A stretch of DNA of 64,000 nucleotides from Anomaloglossus baeobatrachus (GCF_048569485.1 NC_134364.1:129681089-129745088); one strand, 5' to 3'. Counted from the stretch's first letter, positions 45,436-60,448 are shown. Numbers and translations are program-made. The notes: generated by a model not told the origin, from the sequence alone.

Positions 45436-46446
45436 CGAGGGGCTGCTGATAAGTCTTCGGTTTTACCCAGAAAGAAACGAGCTAGGGTGATGAAACTTTC
45501 CATTTATTCCACACACTCTCCACTGATGACCACACACTTCTTACATCGGTATTCCACGTTCTGTAAGCCTAGCAAAAAGAAGGATTTCTGTTGTGCCTCT
45601 AACCAGGCCTCCGTAGCAGCAATGACATCAGAAATGGTGTGAGATTTGGTACAATGAGGTGTTTCTTCAGGTTTGGAAACAGATGATAGTTGGAGGGAGC
45701 TAGATCTGGTGAATAAGGTGGGTGGTCACCAGCTGGAAGCCCGGCTCTGCCAGTTTTTCTGTGGTCGCTGTGCAGTGTGAGCGGAGGCGTTGTCTTGCAG
45801 GAACAAGATTCCTTTGGACAGCTTGCCGCGCCTGGACTTCAGAGCTGCCTTCACTTGGTCCAAAAGTTCAGTGTAATACCTTGCATTGATGGTGGAACCC
45901 TTTTGAAGGTAGTCCACTAGCAGCATGCCCTCCTTATCCCAGAACACCGACGCCATCACCTTAGTGGCTGAGTTTTGCCCCCCCCTGACCTTCTTTGGAC
46001 GAGGAGAACCACTGTGCCTCCACTCTTTTCACTGCTCCTTGTTTTCAGGGTCATAGAAATAAATCCAGGTCTCATCCATAGTGACCGGTCGATGCAGGAA
46101 GTTCTTATCAGTCCGGAAACGCTGACAAATGGATCGGGAAGTTGTCACTCGCTGCTTCTCTGATCTGTTGTCAGACATTTGGGGACCCACTTTGCAGAAG
46201 CTTCCTCATGTCCAAATGTTCATGGATAATGACACAAACACGTTCCCGGGAAATCCTCATGATGTCTGCTATTGCTTTAGCTGAAATTCGTGGATTCTCC
46301 AGTATGAGGTTGTGCGCACTGCTGCCATAAGCAACAAACACAACATTTTGAAAACATATATTAGACACATAAGGCTCTCATGTGATGTAACTTTCATTAC
46401 CATAGAAACAAAAAAGATCACAAAGCCAAAGACTTATCAGCAGCTG
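45436..46446 (-). mobile_element. mariner-type element, internally deleted copy
   Basis: It starts after TA with CGAGGGGCTGCTGATAAGTC and ends near CAAAGACTTATCAGCAG, without the last few bases seen in the 34024 copy. It lacks about 265 bp that the first copy has, corresponding to 34905-35168 there: the break lies near 46319, where 'ggttgtgcgca' joins 'ctgctgccataagcaac'. The transposase N-terminus is thereby lost. The blocks FLQDNASAHTA-like (near 45780-45800) and SAKAIADIMRISRERVCV (near 46250) remain. Confidence 0.88.
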
Positions 46447-47559
46447 TGAGGAGCACAGATCCACATAGGGCTCTCCTTTATAAGGATGTACCTGGCCTGC
46501 ACCACATACCATTAGTCCTCTGCGGCACGGCTTACCACAACCAAATAACCTATTTCTACAGAGTGCACAGAAGCGCGTCCCCCCGCCATTCTCTGCACCC
46601 CCTGCCCTCGCCGGCCCACGGGGCGACTCACTGAGGTAATCCGCCCTGACAGCGGCTGTGGCCGGCAGTGGTGCGGGGGCATCTCCAGCCTCTCGGTGCG
46701 GATCACCACGGGATGTAGTAATGAGCACATGGCAGCCGCGAGACGCCCAGGTGCAGAACCCAAGAAATAATTATCCATCTGTATGGAGAGAGTGCAGGCA
46801 CGCGAGGGGAAGGAAGGCGCACCAGCAGGACGCCACCAGCACTATGCGCCATCCGCTGCCGAGACGCAGGGATGAGGCTGACAGGACGGACGGGTTTGGT
46901 GCTGCCGGACCTCATGTGACTGGACCTGGAAGGTGACTGCGCCCTGAGGAATGCCCCGGATCAGCGCTGATGGAGCAGGGATGGGCCGGTTTCACTGCAC
47001 TGTAATTAGTTTCACTGTCAGGAGCAATAGAAGAAGCGCCTGAGCCGCAGCTTCTATTAACCCCTCTCTGACCAGGATCTACCCGACTGCCTACATGTAA
47101 ATATAGTATGTTGCTTTCTGTTATCAGCCATTTAAGACTAAGTGAGCGGAAGGGCAGCCTGCTCCGGCCCCCATATCGCAAATGCTGACAACCTCCAGAG
47201 ACTTCTGGGTCTTACAGAACACCAATTCTGTTATGAGTGCCATACTAGGAGAGGTACCGGCCCTTTAAATGTGGCAGAATCATTCTCTCGGGAGGATGAC
47301 GTCACAGGACGGCTCCGCACAGAATAGGAATGACTCTGGCACATTCTATGATATCATCAGTCAGGTATAGCGGGAGCGACAGGGGCGTCATCACCGAGAC
47401 GTGCGGCAGCGGGGGAGGGGATGCACTGACCTGTCACACTGCATTGCTTTATAGCGCCAACATAATCTATAGCGCCTCATAGACATTATTGTGAAAGGGG
47501 AACAAAGCCCTTTATGTTGTGGCCAGCGGAGGCTTCATGGCGTTTGGACAGAGTCCATA
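46447..47559. other. No gene seen
   Basis: GC-richer between about 46560 and 46960 with several CpGs, but no frame, splice pattern or domain that I can support. A 'tatagcgccaacata' remnant of a dispersed repeat lies near 47451. Confidence 0.4.
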
Positions 47560-47561
47560 TA

Positions 47562-49187
<1,626 letters not shown>

Positions 49188-49189
49188 TA

Positions 49190-49589
49190 TTCCATCAGGA
49201 TGTGCAGAGGCGACCTGCACGGACAGGAGGGGGCGCTGCAGACCCCTCCATACACCGCGTCACAGACCCGGACAATACCACAGACCTACGCCGCGTTCCA
49301 CAATATTCTGCAAATTGGATTTAAGAAACAGGATCTCTGCTGCCAGAAAATGTCACATAGTGCGGTGCCGGGGACAAGGTATGAAAGCATCGGATATTTC
49401 ACAAACCTCAGCATCAGCATCGCTCTTATGCAGATAAAAGCAGAATGAGGAAGGTTTCTGCCAAATACAGAGGAGTAAGGTATCAGCACACAGGTATCTG
49501 AGGCTGGTGGACCCCTGGAACCTGCTCACAAGCAGAAACAGCTGCAGAGCCTCCGACCGACATGGAGACTCAGTATAAAGCAATCTCCT
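49190..49589. other. No gene seen
   Basis: No repeat or family-like frame noted. Confidence 0.4.
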
Positions 49590-50200
49590 TTACTGCTAAG
49601 CCTCATACAACCCTGGATGGTCCAGATGGATGGAGTAGTGGATGGTTGGTGGACAGTCACCATGTTCCAACAAAACTGCGACGTCAGCAAGGAGGTGGAG
49701 GAGTCATGTCATAGGCCGGGATCATGAGGAAAGAGCTGTAGCCCCTTTAGGGTCCCTGAATGTGGGAAAATAACCTCTGCAAATTATATAGAGCTTCTAA
49801 CTTAACCACTTATTCCCATGGTATGAAAAGAAGAACCGAACCATCCGTAGCAAAATCATCTTTATGCTGCAAAGAAACCCAAGGAGTCATTGCCTGCTAT
49901 GGGCATAAAAGGAGATAAGCGCATGGTGCAGCCACCAACCTCCCCTGACCTCAACCCTATTGAGAACCTTTGGAGTATCCTCCAGCAAATATATCTATCA
50001 GAGTGGGGGCCATTTATATCAAAACAGCAGCCCCGGGGGCGACTGACATCCTGCAAAGACATTCAACCACAAACTGTCCAAAATCTCAAGATCAAGAGAT
50101 GCAAGAACTGTGAAGGTGACAAAGAAGATCCCCCCGTCACCTGTAACTTTACATCCACCATATGGGAAAAGCAGGGAATAATAGCATCTGCATAATAATT
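49590..50200 (+). pseudogene. Tc1-like transposase fragment, C-terminal part
   Basis: The plus-strand reading gives [20 protein letters not shown] at about 49929-49990, the third catalytic block of Tc1 transposases. Upstream, in other frames, Tc1-like pieces (TSANYIELL, IRSKIIFMLQ) appear. Termini are not visible and frames change often. It is an old fragment of a third Tc1 lineage. Confidence 0.75.
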
Positions 50201-50339
50201 TGGAATGTGGTGTATAAATGACACATGACAGAAATTCCATACTGGTCCTTATATACAGTACAATCACCTCCAATATAGAAGAGCGAATCAAACACAAACA
50301 GAAAGTACTAATACAAGAGATATAATAACAAGTGTACTA

Positions 50340-51755
50340 TACACAGGACAGGAGTATAACGGATACCCTATGTAATACATGGACAGGTGTACTACACAGG
50401 ACAGGGGTATAATAATATATAAGACAGGTGTGATACACAGGACAGGGGTGTAATAATATATAGGACAGGTGCAATACACAGGACAGGGGTATAATAATAT
50501 ATAGGACAGGGGTGTAATAATATATAGGACAGGTGTGATACACAGGACAGGGGTATAACAATATATAGGACAGGTGTGATACACAGGACAGGGGTATAAT
50601 ATATAGGACAGGTGCAATACACAGGACAGGGGTATAATATATAGGACAGGTGCAATACACAGGACAGGGGTATAATAATATATAGGACAGGTGTGATACA
50701 CAGGACAGGGGTGTAATAATATATAGGACAGGTGTGATACACAGGACAGGGGTGTAATAATATATAGGACAGGTGTGATACACAGGACAGGGGTGTAATA
50801 ATATATAGGACAGGTGTGATACACAGGACAGGGGTATAATAATATATAGGACAGGTGTGATACACAGGACAGGGATGTAATAATATATAGGACAGGTGTG
50901 ATACACAGGACAGGGGTGTAATAATATATAGGACAGGTGTGATACACAGGACAGGGGTATAATAATATATAGGACAGGTGTGATACACAGGACAGGGGTG
51001 TAATAATATATAGGACAGGTGTGATACACAGGACAGGGGTGTAATAATATATAGGACAGGTGTGATACACAGGACAGGGGTGTAATAATATATAGGACAG
51101 GTGTGATACACAGGACAGGGGTATAATAATATATAGGACAGATGTGATACACAGGACAGGGGTATAATAATATATAGGACAGGTGTGATACACAGGACAG
51201 GGGTGTAATAATATATAGGACAGGTGTGATACACAGGACAGGGGTATAATAATATATAGGACAGGTGCGATACACAGGACAGGGGTGTAATAATATATAG
51301 GACAGGTGCAATACACAGGACAGGGGTGTAATAATATATAGGACAGGTGCAATACACAGGACAGGGGTATAATAATATATAGGACAGGTGTGATACACAG
51401 GACAGGGATGTAATAATATATAGGACAGGTGTGATACACAGGACAGGGGTGTAATAATATATAGGACAGGTGTGATACACAGGACAGGGGTGTAATAATA
51501 TATAGGACAGGTGTGATACACAGGACAGGGGTGTAATAATATATAGGACAGGTGTGATACACAGGACAGGGGTATAATAATATATAGGACAGGTGTGATA
51601 CACAGGACAGGGGTGTAATAATATATAGGACAGGTGCAATACACAGGACAGGGGTATAATAATATATAGGACAGGTGTGATACACAGGACAGGGGTGTAA
51701 TAATATATAGGACAGGTGTGATACACAGCACAGGGGTGTAATAATATATAGGTGA
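50340..51755. repeat. 41-bp minisatellite
   Basis: About 34 copies of AGGACAGGTGTGATACACAG + GACAGGGGTGTAATAATATAT. Internal self-similarity (AGGACAGG twice per unit) suggests an older ~20-bp half-unit. Minus-strand long frames are artefacts: 41 is not divisible by 3 and the unit is stop-free in all minus phases. Confidence 0.95.
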
Positions 51756-51849
51756 CATACACCCTACATACAGTAATATAATAATACAGAATACTAAGCC
51801 GGTGACAGTCTCTACCTGCACAGCGCTGATCTCCTCTGCACCTCCCTCC

Positions 51850-54800
51850 TTTTTCCCATCCCACCTCTACCGGCAACCCCCTACCCCATCACCATCCCCT
51901 GTGTTCCCCGTTCCTCCTCCCTCGGTTCTCGGCCCCCCTTTTCCGGTCTCTGTCCCTTTTCTCCAGGTCCCCATACCTCCAGTCCTCTCCCGATCCTCCC
52001 TCTCCCCGGCCCCACTCTCCCTGTTCTGGTACCTCCGCTCCCCACTCTCCTCATCCCTCTTGTCCCAGACCCCCTTTCTCCGTTCCTCTGGTCTCCCCCA
52101 TCCCTTCTCTACTCAGTCCCTGGTCTCAACTCTCTCCGTCCCTTGGGTCTAGGTCTCTGTCCCACCTTTCCTGGTCCCTCCGGTTTCCCATCCCTATAGT
52201 CCCCGTCCCACCTCTTCCGATGTCCGTCCCTCTGATCCCAGTCACATCTCCTAGTGCCCATCTCTCCAGTCCCCGTCCCACCTCTCCCTGTCGCCCCTCC
52301 CCCAGTGCTCGTGCCTCCAGTCCCCATCCCACCTCTACCAGTGCCCGTCGTACCTCTCCCCCAGCCCCCTCTCTCCTGATGCTTGTCCCTGCGGTGCCCG
52401 TCCCCATGATCCTCATCCCTCCAGTCCCCTTTCTCCAGGTGCCCATTACTCCAGTTCCCATCCCAGCGATCTCGATCCCCCTCTCCCAATCCCTGTGGTA
52501 CCTCTCCTTGTGCCCATCCACCCTCCCCCAGTCCCTTTTCTCCCAATACTCATTCTTCCGATCACCGTCCCAGCTCTCCCGATGCTCGTCCCTCCAGTCC
52601 CTGCCTCATTTTTCCCGGTGCCCATCCCTTCAGTCCCCGGTTTCCCCTCTTCTCCCGGTCACCTCTCTCCCGATGCCAGTCCCCGTCCCATTCCTCCCAG
52701 TGCTTATCCCACCTCTCTCAGTCCCCCCCTCTCCCGATGCCTTTCTCCCTGGTCCCCATCCCCCTTCTCTCGGTACCTGTCCCTCCAGTCTACCCAGTTC
52801 ACGTCCCTCCAGCTCCCGTCCCACCTCTCCTGGTGCGCATTCCTCCAGTCCACCGTCTCCCGGTCTCACCTCTCTTGGTCCCCCCCGTCCCCCTCTCTTG
52901 GTCCCTCCAGACCAAGCCCCTCTCCTGTTCCCTGTTCCTTCGGTACGCCCCTCCGAGCCCTGTCCCTGCAGTCCCTGTCCAACCTCTCCCGATGCACATC
53001 CCTCCGGTCCCCACCCCACCCTCTCCCGGTGCCCATCACACTTCTCCCAGTGCCTGTCCCTCTGTTCCCCGTTCCATCTCTCCCAATGCCCATAACTTTG
53101 GTCCCACCTATCCTGAATTTTTCTCCCCTAGTGCCTGTCACTCCAGTCCCCGTTCCCCCTCTCCCGGTGCCATCCCTTTGGTCCCTGCCCCTCTCTTCCG
53201 ATGCCCGTTCCTCCAGTCCGCATCCCCCCTCTCCCTGTGCCTTTCTCCCTGGTCCCCGTCTCCCGGAAACTGTCCCTCCATTCTACCCAGTTCACGTCCC
53301 ACCTCTCCCCTGGTAGGGATCTAGAGTCCCCGTTCCTTCGGTCTCCCTCTCTTGGTCCCCCCCAGTCCCGATCCGTCTATACCCTGGGCCCCTCTCCCAG
53401 TCCCTTCGGTCTGCCCTTCTTCACCCGGTCCCTGTCCCTCTTGTCCCCCCTCAACCCTCTGGTCCCCATCCTTCTTGCACGGTCGCTGTCACACGGTCCC
53501 CATCTCTCCTCGCCTGGTCCACGTCTCTTCAGCCATCCCTCTCCCGATGCTCGTTAATCTGGTCCAAGTCCCCCCTCTCCCAATGCTCATTAACCCGGTC
53601 CCTTCTCTCCCGGTCTCCCTCTCCCAGTCACTGTACCCTATCCCCATCCCTCCATCACGTCTCCCCATCCCAATTGCCACGGTTCCAGTCACTCCGGTCC
53701 CCATCTCCTGGTCACCTCTCTACCAGTCCCCGTCCTAGTTCCCCCTCTCCCAGTACCCCTGTTCTCTGTCCCCTCTCTTACCGTCCCAGTTGCCGCTGTC
53801 CATGTCCCTCCTCTCCTGATCCCCTTTCCCCCTCCCCATCCCATCGATCTCTGTCCCTCCTCTCTCGGTTCCCCTGTTCTCTCTTCGCATCTCAGTTCCC
53901 CAGGTCCAAGTCAATCCTCTCTTGGTCCCCGTCCCCCTCTCCGGTCGCCGTCCCTCCAGTCCCCCTTCTCCAGCTCTCTCCAGTCCCCCCCTCACAGTCG
54001 CCATCCCACCATTCTCTGTCCCCCTCGTCCCGTCCCAGTTGGTTCACGTTCCTCCTCTCCTGGTGCCTGTGCCTCCAGTTCCCGTTCCTCCTCCCCCTTC
54101 TACAGGTCCCCGTCCCTCCTCTCCCGTTCTCCGTCCCTCCTCTCCCAGCCCGCTGTTTTCTGTCCCCTCTCTCCCCATCCCAGTTACAACAGTCCACGTC
54201 CCTCCTCTCCTGGGCCCCATCCCTCCGGTCCCTGTTACCCCCTCCCGATGACAGTCCATTCAGTCCCCCCTCTCCCAGTCCCCATCCCACTGTTCTCCCT
54301 CTCCTGGTCCCAACATTCTCCATCCCCCCTGTCGTGGTCCCCATCCCACCTCTCCCAGTCTCTCTGTTCTCCGTCCCCCCGCTCCCGGTCCCCGTCCCAC
54401 TGTTCCCCCTCTCCTGGTCCCTTTCCCACCTCCCCCCTATCCTGGTCTCCGTCTCTTCTCTCCCCGTTCTCCCTCTCCCGATCCCCATCCCACTATTCTC
54501 CCTCTCCTTGTCCCCATCCCACCGTTGCCCCTTCTCCCGATCCCTATCCCTGTCCCACCTCTCGTGGACTCCCCGTGCCAGTTCCCCCTCTCCCTGTTTC
54601 CCGTCTCAGTCCCCATCCCACCGTTCTCCATCCCCCTCTCCCCATGCCATTTCTCCCTCTCTCGGTATTACCGTTGTCCGTCCCGCCTTTCCCCCTCTCC
54701 CGATCCCAACATTCTCCATCCCACAGTTCTCCCTCTCCCGGTCTCCCCGTCCTGCTTCTCCCCTTTCCCCCTCTCCCGATCCCACTTCCCCTAGTCTGCC

Positions 54801-55335
54801 CATTGTCCGTCCTGCCTCTCCCTGTCCCAGTTCCCCCTCTCCCGGTCCCCGTCCCAACTTTCTCCATTTCCCGGTTGCACCGTTCTCCGTCACCTCTCTC
54901 CTCGTCCCAGATGTTGCGATCCACGTCCCTCCTCTCCCGTCCCACAGTTCTCCATCTCCCGGTCTCCCCGTTATCCATCCCGCCTCTCCCCTTTCCCGGT
55001 CAACTTCCCAACATTCTCCATTCCCCCTCTTCCAGTCCGTCCCACCTCTCCCGGTCCCTGTCCCACCTCTCCCGGTCCCTGTCCCACCTCTCCCAGTCTG
55101 CCCATTGTCCATACCGCCTCTCCCTGTCCCAGTTCCCCTTCTCCCGGTCCCACCGTTCTCCATAACCCCTCTCCCCGTCCCAGTTCTCCCTCTCCCCGTC
55201 CTCCTCTCCGGTCCCCCCATTCACCTCTCTCCTTGTCCCAGATGTTGCGATCCACGTCCCTCCTCTCCCGGTCCCCGTCCCCCCTCTCCCGGTTCCCGCA
55301 CCCCCTCTCCCGGTTCCCGCACCCCTCACCGTGTC
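51850..55335. repeat. 3.5-kb C/T-rich degenerate minisatellite
   Basis: Loose ~20-25-bp units on the pattern CCTCTCCCGGTCCCCGTCCC with high drift. The plus strand is overwhelmingly pyrimidine. Long overlapping frames on both strands are low-complexity (Pro/Ser on plus, Gly/Arg/Glu on minus) and carry no domain. The right edge abuts a candidate splice donor at 55340. Confidence 0.88.
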
Positions 55336-55554
55336 TCACCTCCTCCGCTCCGTTTTCACCAACCTGACACTGAGCTGCACCTCCAGCCGCACAGCGCCCC
55401 TCCTGTAACCACGCCCCTCAATACACCGGTACCAATCACAACCCTCATTCTCTGTCCCTGCTGCCTTCCTTCTTTCCCATTGGTGGGAAGCAATAGAAGG
55501 CGGAGGCAGAAGGTGAGCTCACTCACAACCTGAGGCAGAGAGGCTTCGAGTCAC
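55336..55554. promoter_or_regulatory. Candidate divergent CCAAT promoter
   Basis: A non-repetitive island between arrays. It has ACCAATCACA at 55430-55439 and CCATTGGTGGG (CCAAT on the minus strand) at 55479-55489, a CACGCCCCTC GC-box-like motif near 55412, and a CACGTGATGGGCGCCATG context at the plus-strand ATG. On the minus strand a donor-like GGAGGAG|GTGAGAC ends at 55340, as if a minus-strand first exon spliced there. Opposed CCAAT boxes and signals on both sides suggest a bidirectional promoter; this is inference. Confidence 0.4.
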
Positions 55555-55860
55555 GTGATGGGCGCCATGTTTCTGGTTGTCAGGCAACCATCGTTTGGCG
55601 ACAGTCACCTGTCTGTGTCTCTGACCTGGCGCCGTACTCAGCAGCCGTTGTACCGTTCCTCTGTGGGAAGGAGAACATGTCTCCATGAGGGGCTGCTGGA
55701 AGATGTGGTCCTTGTGCTGGAGGTGCCAGTGTCCCCCTCATGTCCTGTGTCATCTCACTGGGTGGTGTACAGGGCTAGAGACGTAGGGTGGCAGCCACTC
55801 CTGCACATCACCACAAAGCCTTTACCTCCCTATGTCACAGGTTTCACTGCTACATCAGAC
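55555..55860 (+). CDS. Putative 5' coding exon of an unrecognised gene
   Basis: The frame starts MMGAMFLVVRQPSFGD and runs about 98 residues of ordinary, non-repetitive composition (…WRRTQQPLYRSS…LLEDVVLVLEVPVSP…HWVVYRARDVGWQP…) until it enters the 27-bp array in frame (TATSDTTHS). The second Met (GGGCGCCATGT at about 55564) is an equally good start. I do not recognise the protein. The composition and position beside a CCAAT island make a real first exon plausible. No consensus donor is clear: TCACAG|GTTTCA at 55848-55849 is weak. It may instead be chance. Confidence 0.35.
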
Positions 55861-58800
55861 ACAACACATAGCTCTGCTACATCAGACACAACACATAGCT
55901 CTGCTACATCAGACACTACACATAGCTCTGCTACATCAGACACTACACATAGCTCTGCTACATCAGACACTACACATAGCTCTGCTACATCAGACACTAC
56001 ACATAGCTCTGCTACATCAGACACAACACATAGCTCTGCTACATCAGACACTACACATAGCTCCGCTACATCAGACACAACACATAGCTCCGCTACATCA
56101 GACACTACACATAGCTCTGCTACATCAGACACTACACATAGCTCTGCTACATCAGACACTACACATAGCTCTGCTACATCAGACACAACACATAGCTCTG
56201 CTACATCAGACACTACACATAGCTCTGCTACATCAGACACAACACATAGCTCTGCTACATCAAACACAACACAGCTCTGCTACATCAGACACAACACATA
56301 GCTCTGCTACATCAAACACAACACATAGCTCTGCTACATCAAACACAACACATAGCTCTGTTACATCAGACACAACACATAGCTCTGTTACATCAGACAC
56401 AACACATAGCTCTGCTACATCAGACACAACACATAGCTCTGCTACATCAGACACAACACATAGCTCTGCTACATCAGACACAACACATAGCTCTGCTACA
56501 TCAGACACTACACATAGCTCTGCTACATCAGACACTACACATAGCTCTGCTACATCAGACACAACACATAGCTCTGCTACATCAAACACAACACATAGCT
56601 CTGCTACATCAGACACAACACATAGCTCTGCTACATCAGACACAACACATAGCTCTGCTACATCAGACACTACACATAGCTCTGCTACATCAGACACAAC
56701 ACATAGCTCTGCTACATCAAACACAACACATAGCTCTGCTACATCAGACACAACACATAGCTCTGCTACATCAGACACAACACATAGCTCTGCTACATCA
56801 AACACAACACATAGCTCTGCTACATCAAACACAACACATAGCTCTGCTACATCAGACACAACACATAGCTCTGCTACATCAGACACAACACATAGCTCTG
56901 CTACATCAGACACAACACATAGCTCTGCTACATCAAACACAACACATAGCTCTGCTACATCAGACACAACACATAGCTCTGCTACGTCAGACACAACACA
57001 TAGCTCTGCTACATCAGACACAACACATAGCTCTGCTACATCAAACACAACACATAGCTCTGCTACGTCAGACACAACACATAGCTCTGCTACATCAGAC
57101 ACAACACATAGCTCTGCTACATCAAACACAACACATAGCTCTGCTACATCAAACACAACACATAGCTCTGCTACATCAAACACAACACATAGCTCTGCTA
57201 CATCAGACACAACACATAGCTCTGCTACATCAGACACAACACATAGCTCTGCTACATCAGACACTACACATAGCTCTGCTACATCAGACACAACACATAG
57301 CTCTGCTACATCAAACACAACACATAGCTCTGCTACATCAGACACAACACATAGCTCTGCTACATCAGACACAACACATAGCTCTGCTACATCAAACACA
57401 ACACATAGCTCTGCTACATCAGACACAACACATAGCTCTGCTACATCAAACACAACACATAGCTCTGCTACATCAAACACAACACATAGCTCTGTTACAT
57501 CAGACACAACACATAGCTCTGCTACATCAGACACAACACATAGCTCTGCTACATCAGACACAACACATAGCTCTGCTACATCAAACACAACACATAGCTC
57601 TGCTACATCAGACACAACACATAGCTCTGCTACGTCAGACACAACACATAGCTCTGCTACATCAGACACAACACATAGCTCTGCTACATCAAACACAACA
57701 CATAGCTCTGCTACGTCAGACACAACACATAGCTCTGCTACATCAGACACAACACATAGCTCTGCTACATCAAACACAACACATAGCTCTGCTACATCAA
57801 ACACAACACATAGCTCTGCTACATCAAACACAACACATAGCTCTGCTACATCAGACACAACACATAGCTCTGCTACATCAGACACAACACATAGCTCTGC
57901 TACATCAGACACAACACATAGCTCTGCTACATCAGACACAACGCATAGCTCTGCTACATCAGACACAACACATAGCTCTGCTACATCAGACACAACGCAT
58001 AGCTCTGCTACATCAGACACAACGCATAGCTCTGCTACATCAGACACAACGCATAGCTCTGCTACATCAGACACAACACATAGCTCTGCTACATCAGACA
58101 CAACGCATAGCTCTGCTACATCAGACACAATGCATAGCTCTAATACATCAGACACTACACATAGCTCTGCTACTTCAGACACAACACATAGCTCTGCTAC
58201 ATCAAACACAACACATAGCTCTGCTACATCAGACACTACACATAGCTCTGCTACATCAGACACTACACATAGCTCTGCTACATCAGACACAACACATAGC
58301 TCTGCTACATCAAACACAACACATAGCTCTGCTACATCAGACACAACACATAGCTCTGCTACATCAGACACAACACATAGCTCTGCTACATCAGACACAA
58401 CACATAGCTCTGCTACATCAGACACAACACATAGCTCTGCTACATCAGACACTACACATAGCTCTGCTACATCAGACACAACACATAGCTCTGTTACATC
58501 AGACACTACACATAGCTCTGTTACATCAGACACTACACATAGCTCTGCTACATCAGACACTACACATAGCTCTGCTACATCAGACACAACACATAGCTCT
58601 GCTACATCAGACACAACACATAGCTCTGCTACATCAGACACAACACATAGCTCTGCTACATCAGACACTACACATAGCTCTGCTACATCAGACACAACAC
58701 ATAGCTCTGCTACATCAGACACAACACATAGCTCTGCTACATCAGACACAACACATAGCTCTGCTACATCAGACACAACACATAGCTCTGCTATATCAGA

Positions 58801-60262
58801 CACAACACATAGCTCTGCTACATCAGACACAACACATAGCTCTGCTACATCAGACACAACACATAGCTCTGCTACATCAGACACTACACATAGCTCTGCT
58901 ACATCAGACACAACACATAGCTCTGCTACATCAGACACAACACATAGCTCTGCTACATCAAACACAACACATAGCTCTGCTACATCAAACACAACACATA
59001 GCTCTGTTACATCAGACACAACACATAGCTCTGCTACATCAGACACAACACATAGCTCTGCTACATCAGACACAACACATAGCTCTGCTACATCAAACAC
59101 AACACATAGCTCTGCTACGTCAGACACAACACATAGCTCTGCTACGTCAGACACAACACATAGCTCTGCTACATCAGACACAACACATAGCTCTGCTACA
59201 TCAAACACAACACATAGCTCTGCTACGTCAGACACAACACATAGCTCTGCTACATCAGACACAACACATAGCTCTGCTACATCAAACACAACACATAGCT
59301 CTGCTACATCAAACACAACACATAGCTCTGCTACATCAGACACAACACATAGCTCTGCTACATCAGACACAACACATAGCTCTGCTACATCAGACACAAC
59401 ACATAGCTCTGCTACATCAGACACAACGCATAGCTCTGCTACATCAGACACAACACATAGCTCTGCTACATCAGACACAACGCATAGCTCTGCTACATCA
59501 GACACAACGCATAGCTCTGCTACATCAGACACAACGCATAGCTCTGCTACATCAGACACAACACATAGCTCTGCTACATCAGACACAACGCATAGCTCTG
59601 CTACATCAGACACAATGCATAGCTCTAATACATCAGACACTACACATAGCTCTGCTACTTCAGACACAACACATAGCTCTGCTACATCAAACACAACACA
59701 TAGCTCTGCTACATCAGACACTACACATAGCTCTGCTACATCAGACACTACACATAGCTCTGCTACATCAGACACAACACATAGCTCTGCTACATCAAAC
59801 ACAACACATAGCTCTGCTACATCAGACACAACACATAGCTCTGCTACATCAGACACAACACATAGCTCTGCTACATCAGACACAACACATAGCTCTGCTA
59901 CATCAGACACAACACATAGCTCTGCTACATCAGACACTACACATAGCTCTGCTACATCAGACACAACACATAGCTCTGTTACATCAGACACTACACATAG
60001 CTCTGCTACATCAGACACTACACATAGCTCTGCTACATCAGACACAACACATAGCTCTGCTACATCAGACACAACACATAGCTCTGCTACATCAGACACT
60101 ACACATAGCTCTGCTACATCAGACACAACACATAGCTCTGCTACATCAGACACAACACATAGCTCTGCTACATCAGACACAACACATAGCTCTGCTACAT
60201 CAGACACTACACATAGCTCTGCTACATCAGACACAACACATAGCTCTGCTACATCAGACAAT
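55850..60262. repeat. 27-bp minisatellite with a 1.5-kb internal duplication
   Basis: About 163 copies of GCTACATCAGACACAACACA + TAGCTCT, with variants CAAACACAAC, CACTACAC, GTTACATC, ACGTCAG and ACGCATAG. The unit is a multiple of 3 and stop-free on both strands, giving ~1,400-residue frames each way; a 4-bp deletion near 56273 shifts them once. A rare variant pair (AATGCATAGC then TCTAATACATC) occurs at about 58129 and 59614, exactly 1,485 bp (55 units) apart. Confidence 0.96.
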
Positions 60263-60448
60263 GCATAGTTCTGCACAGCACATATGACACACAGCTCTGC
60301 TACATCAGACACTACGCATGGTTCTCCACAGCACACATGACACAGTCAGCTCTGCTACATCAGACACAAGAAAAACGGTCAGCGCTGTACAGCTGACACA
60401 ACATAGCGTAGTTCTGCTACTCTTATACTGCTGTATACAGATAAGACC
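60263..60448. other. Spacer with decayed 27-bp units
   Basis: Scattered 'cagctctgctacatcagaca' relics at about 60289 and 60349, separated by 'cacagcacacatgacac', link the 27-bp array to the next one. Confidence 0.7.

Noticed and set aside
51850-55533. Pro/Ser-rich frame of ~620 residues and Gly-rich minus frames
   Set aside because: These follow from C/T-rich degenerate repeats. Composition changes with frame and no domain or splice pattern is visible.
55832-60336. Very long open frames on both strands (about 1,480 and 1,360 residues) in the 27-bp array, resembling a Ser/Thr-rich mucin-like protein
   Set aside because: The unit length is a multiple of 3 and free of stops on both strands, so long frames are automatic. 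No start context, splice sites or non-repeat domain belong to them.
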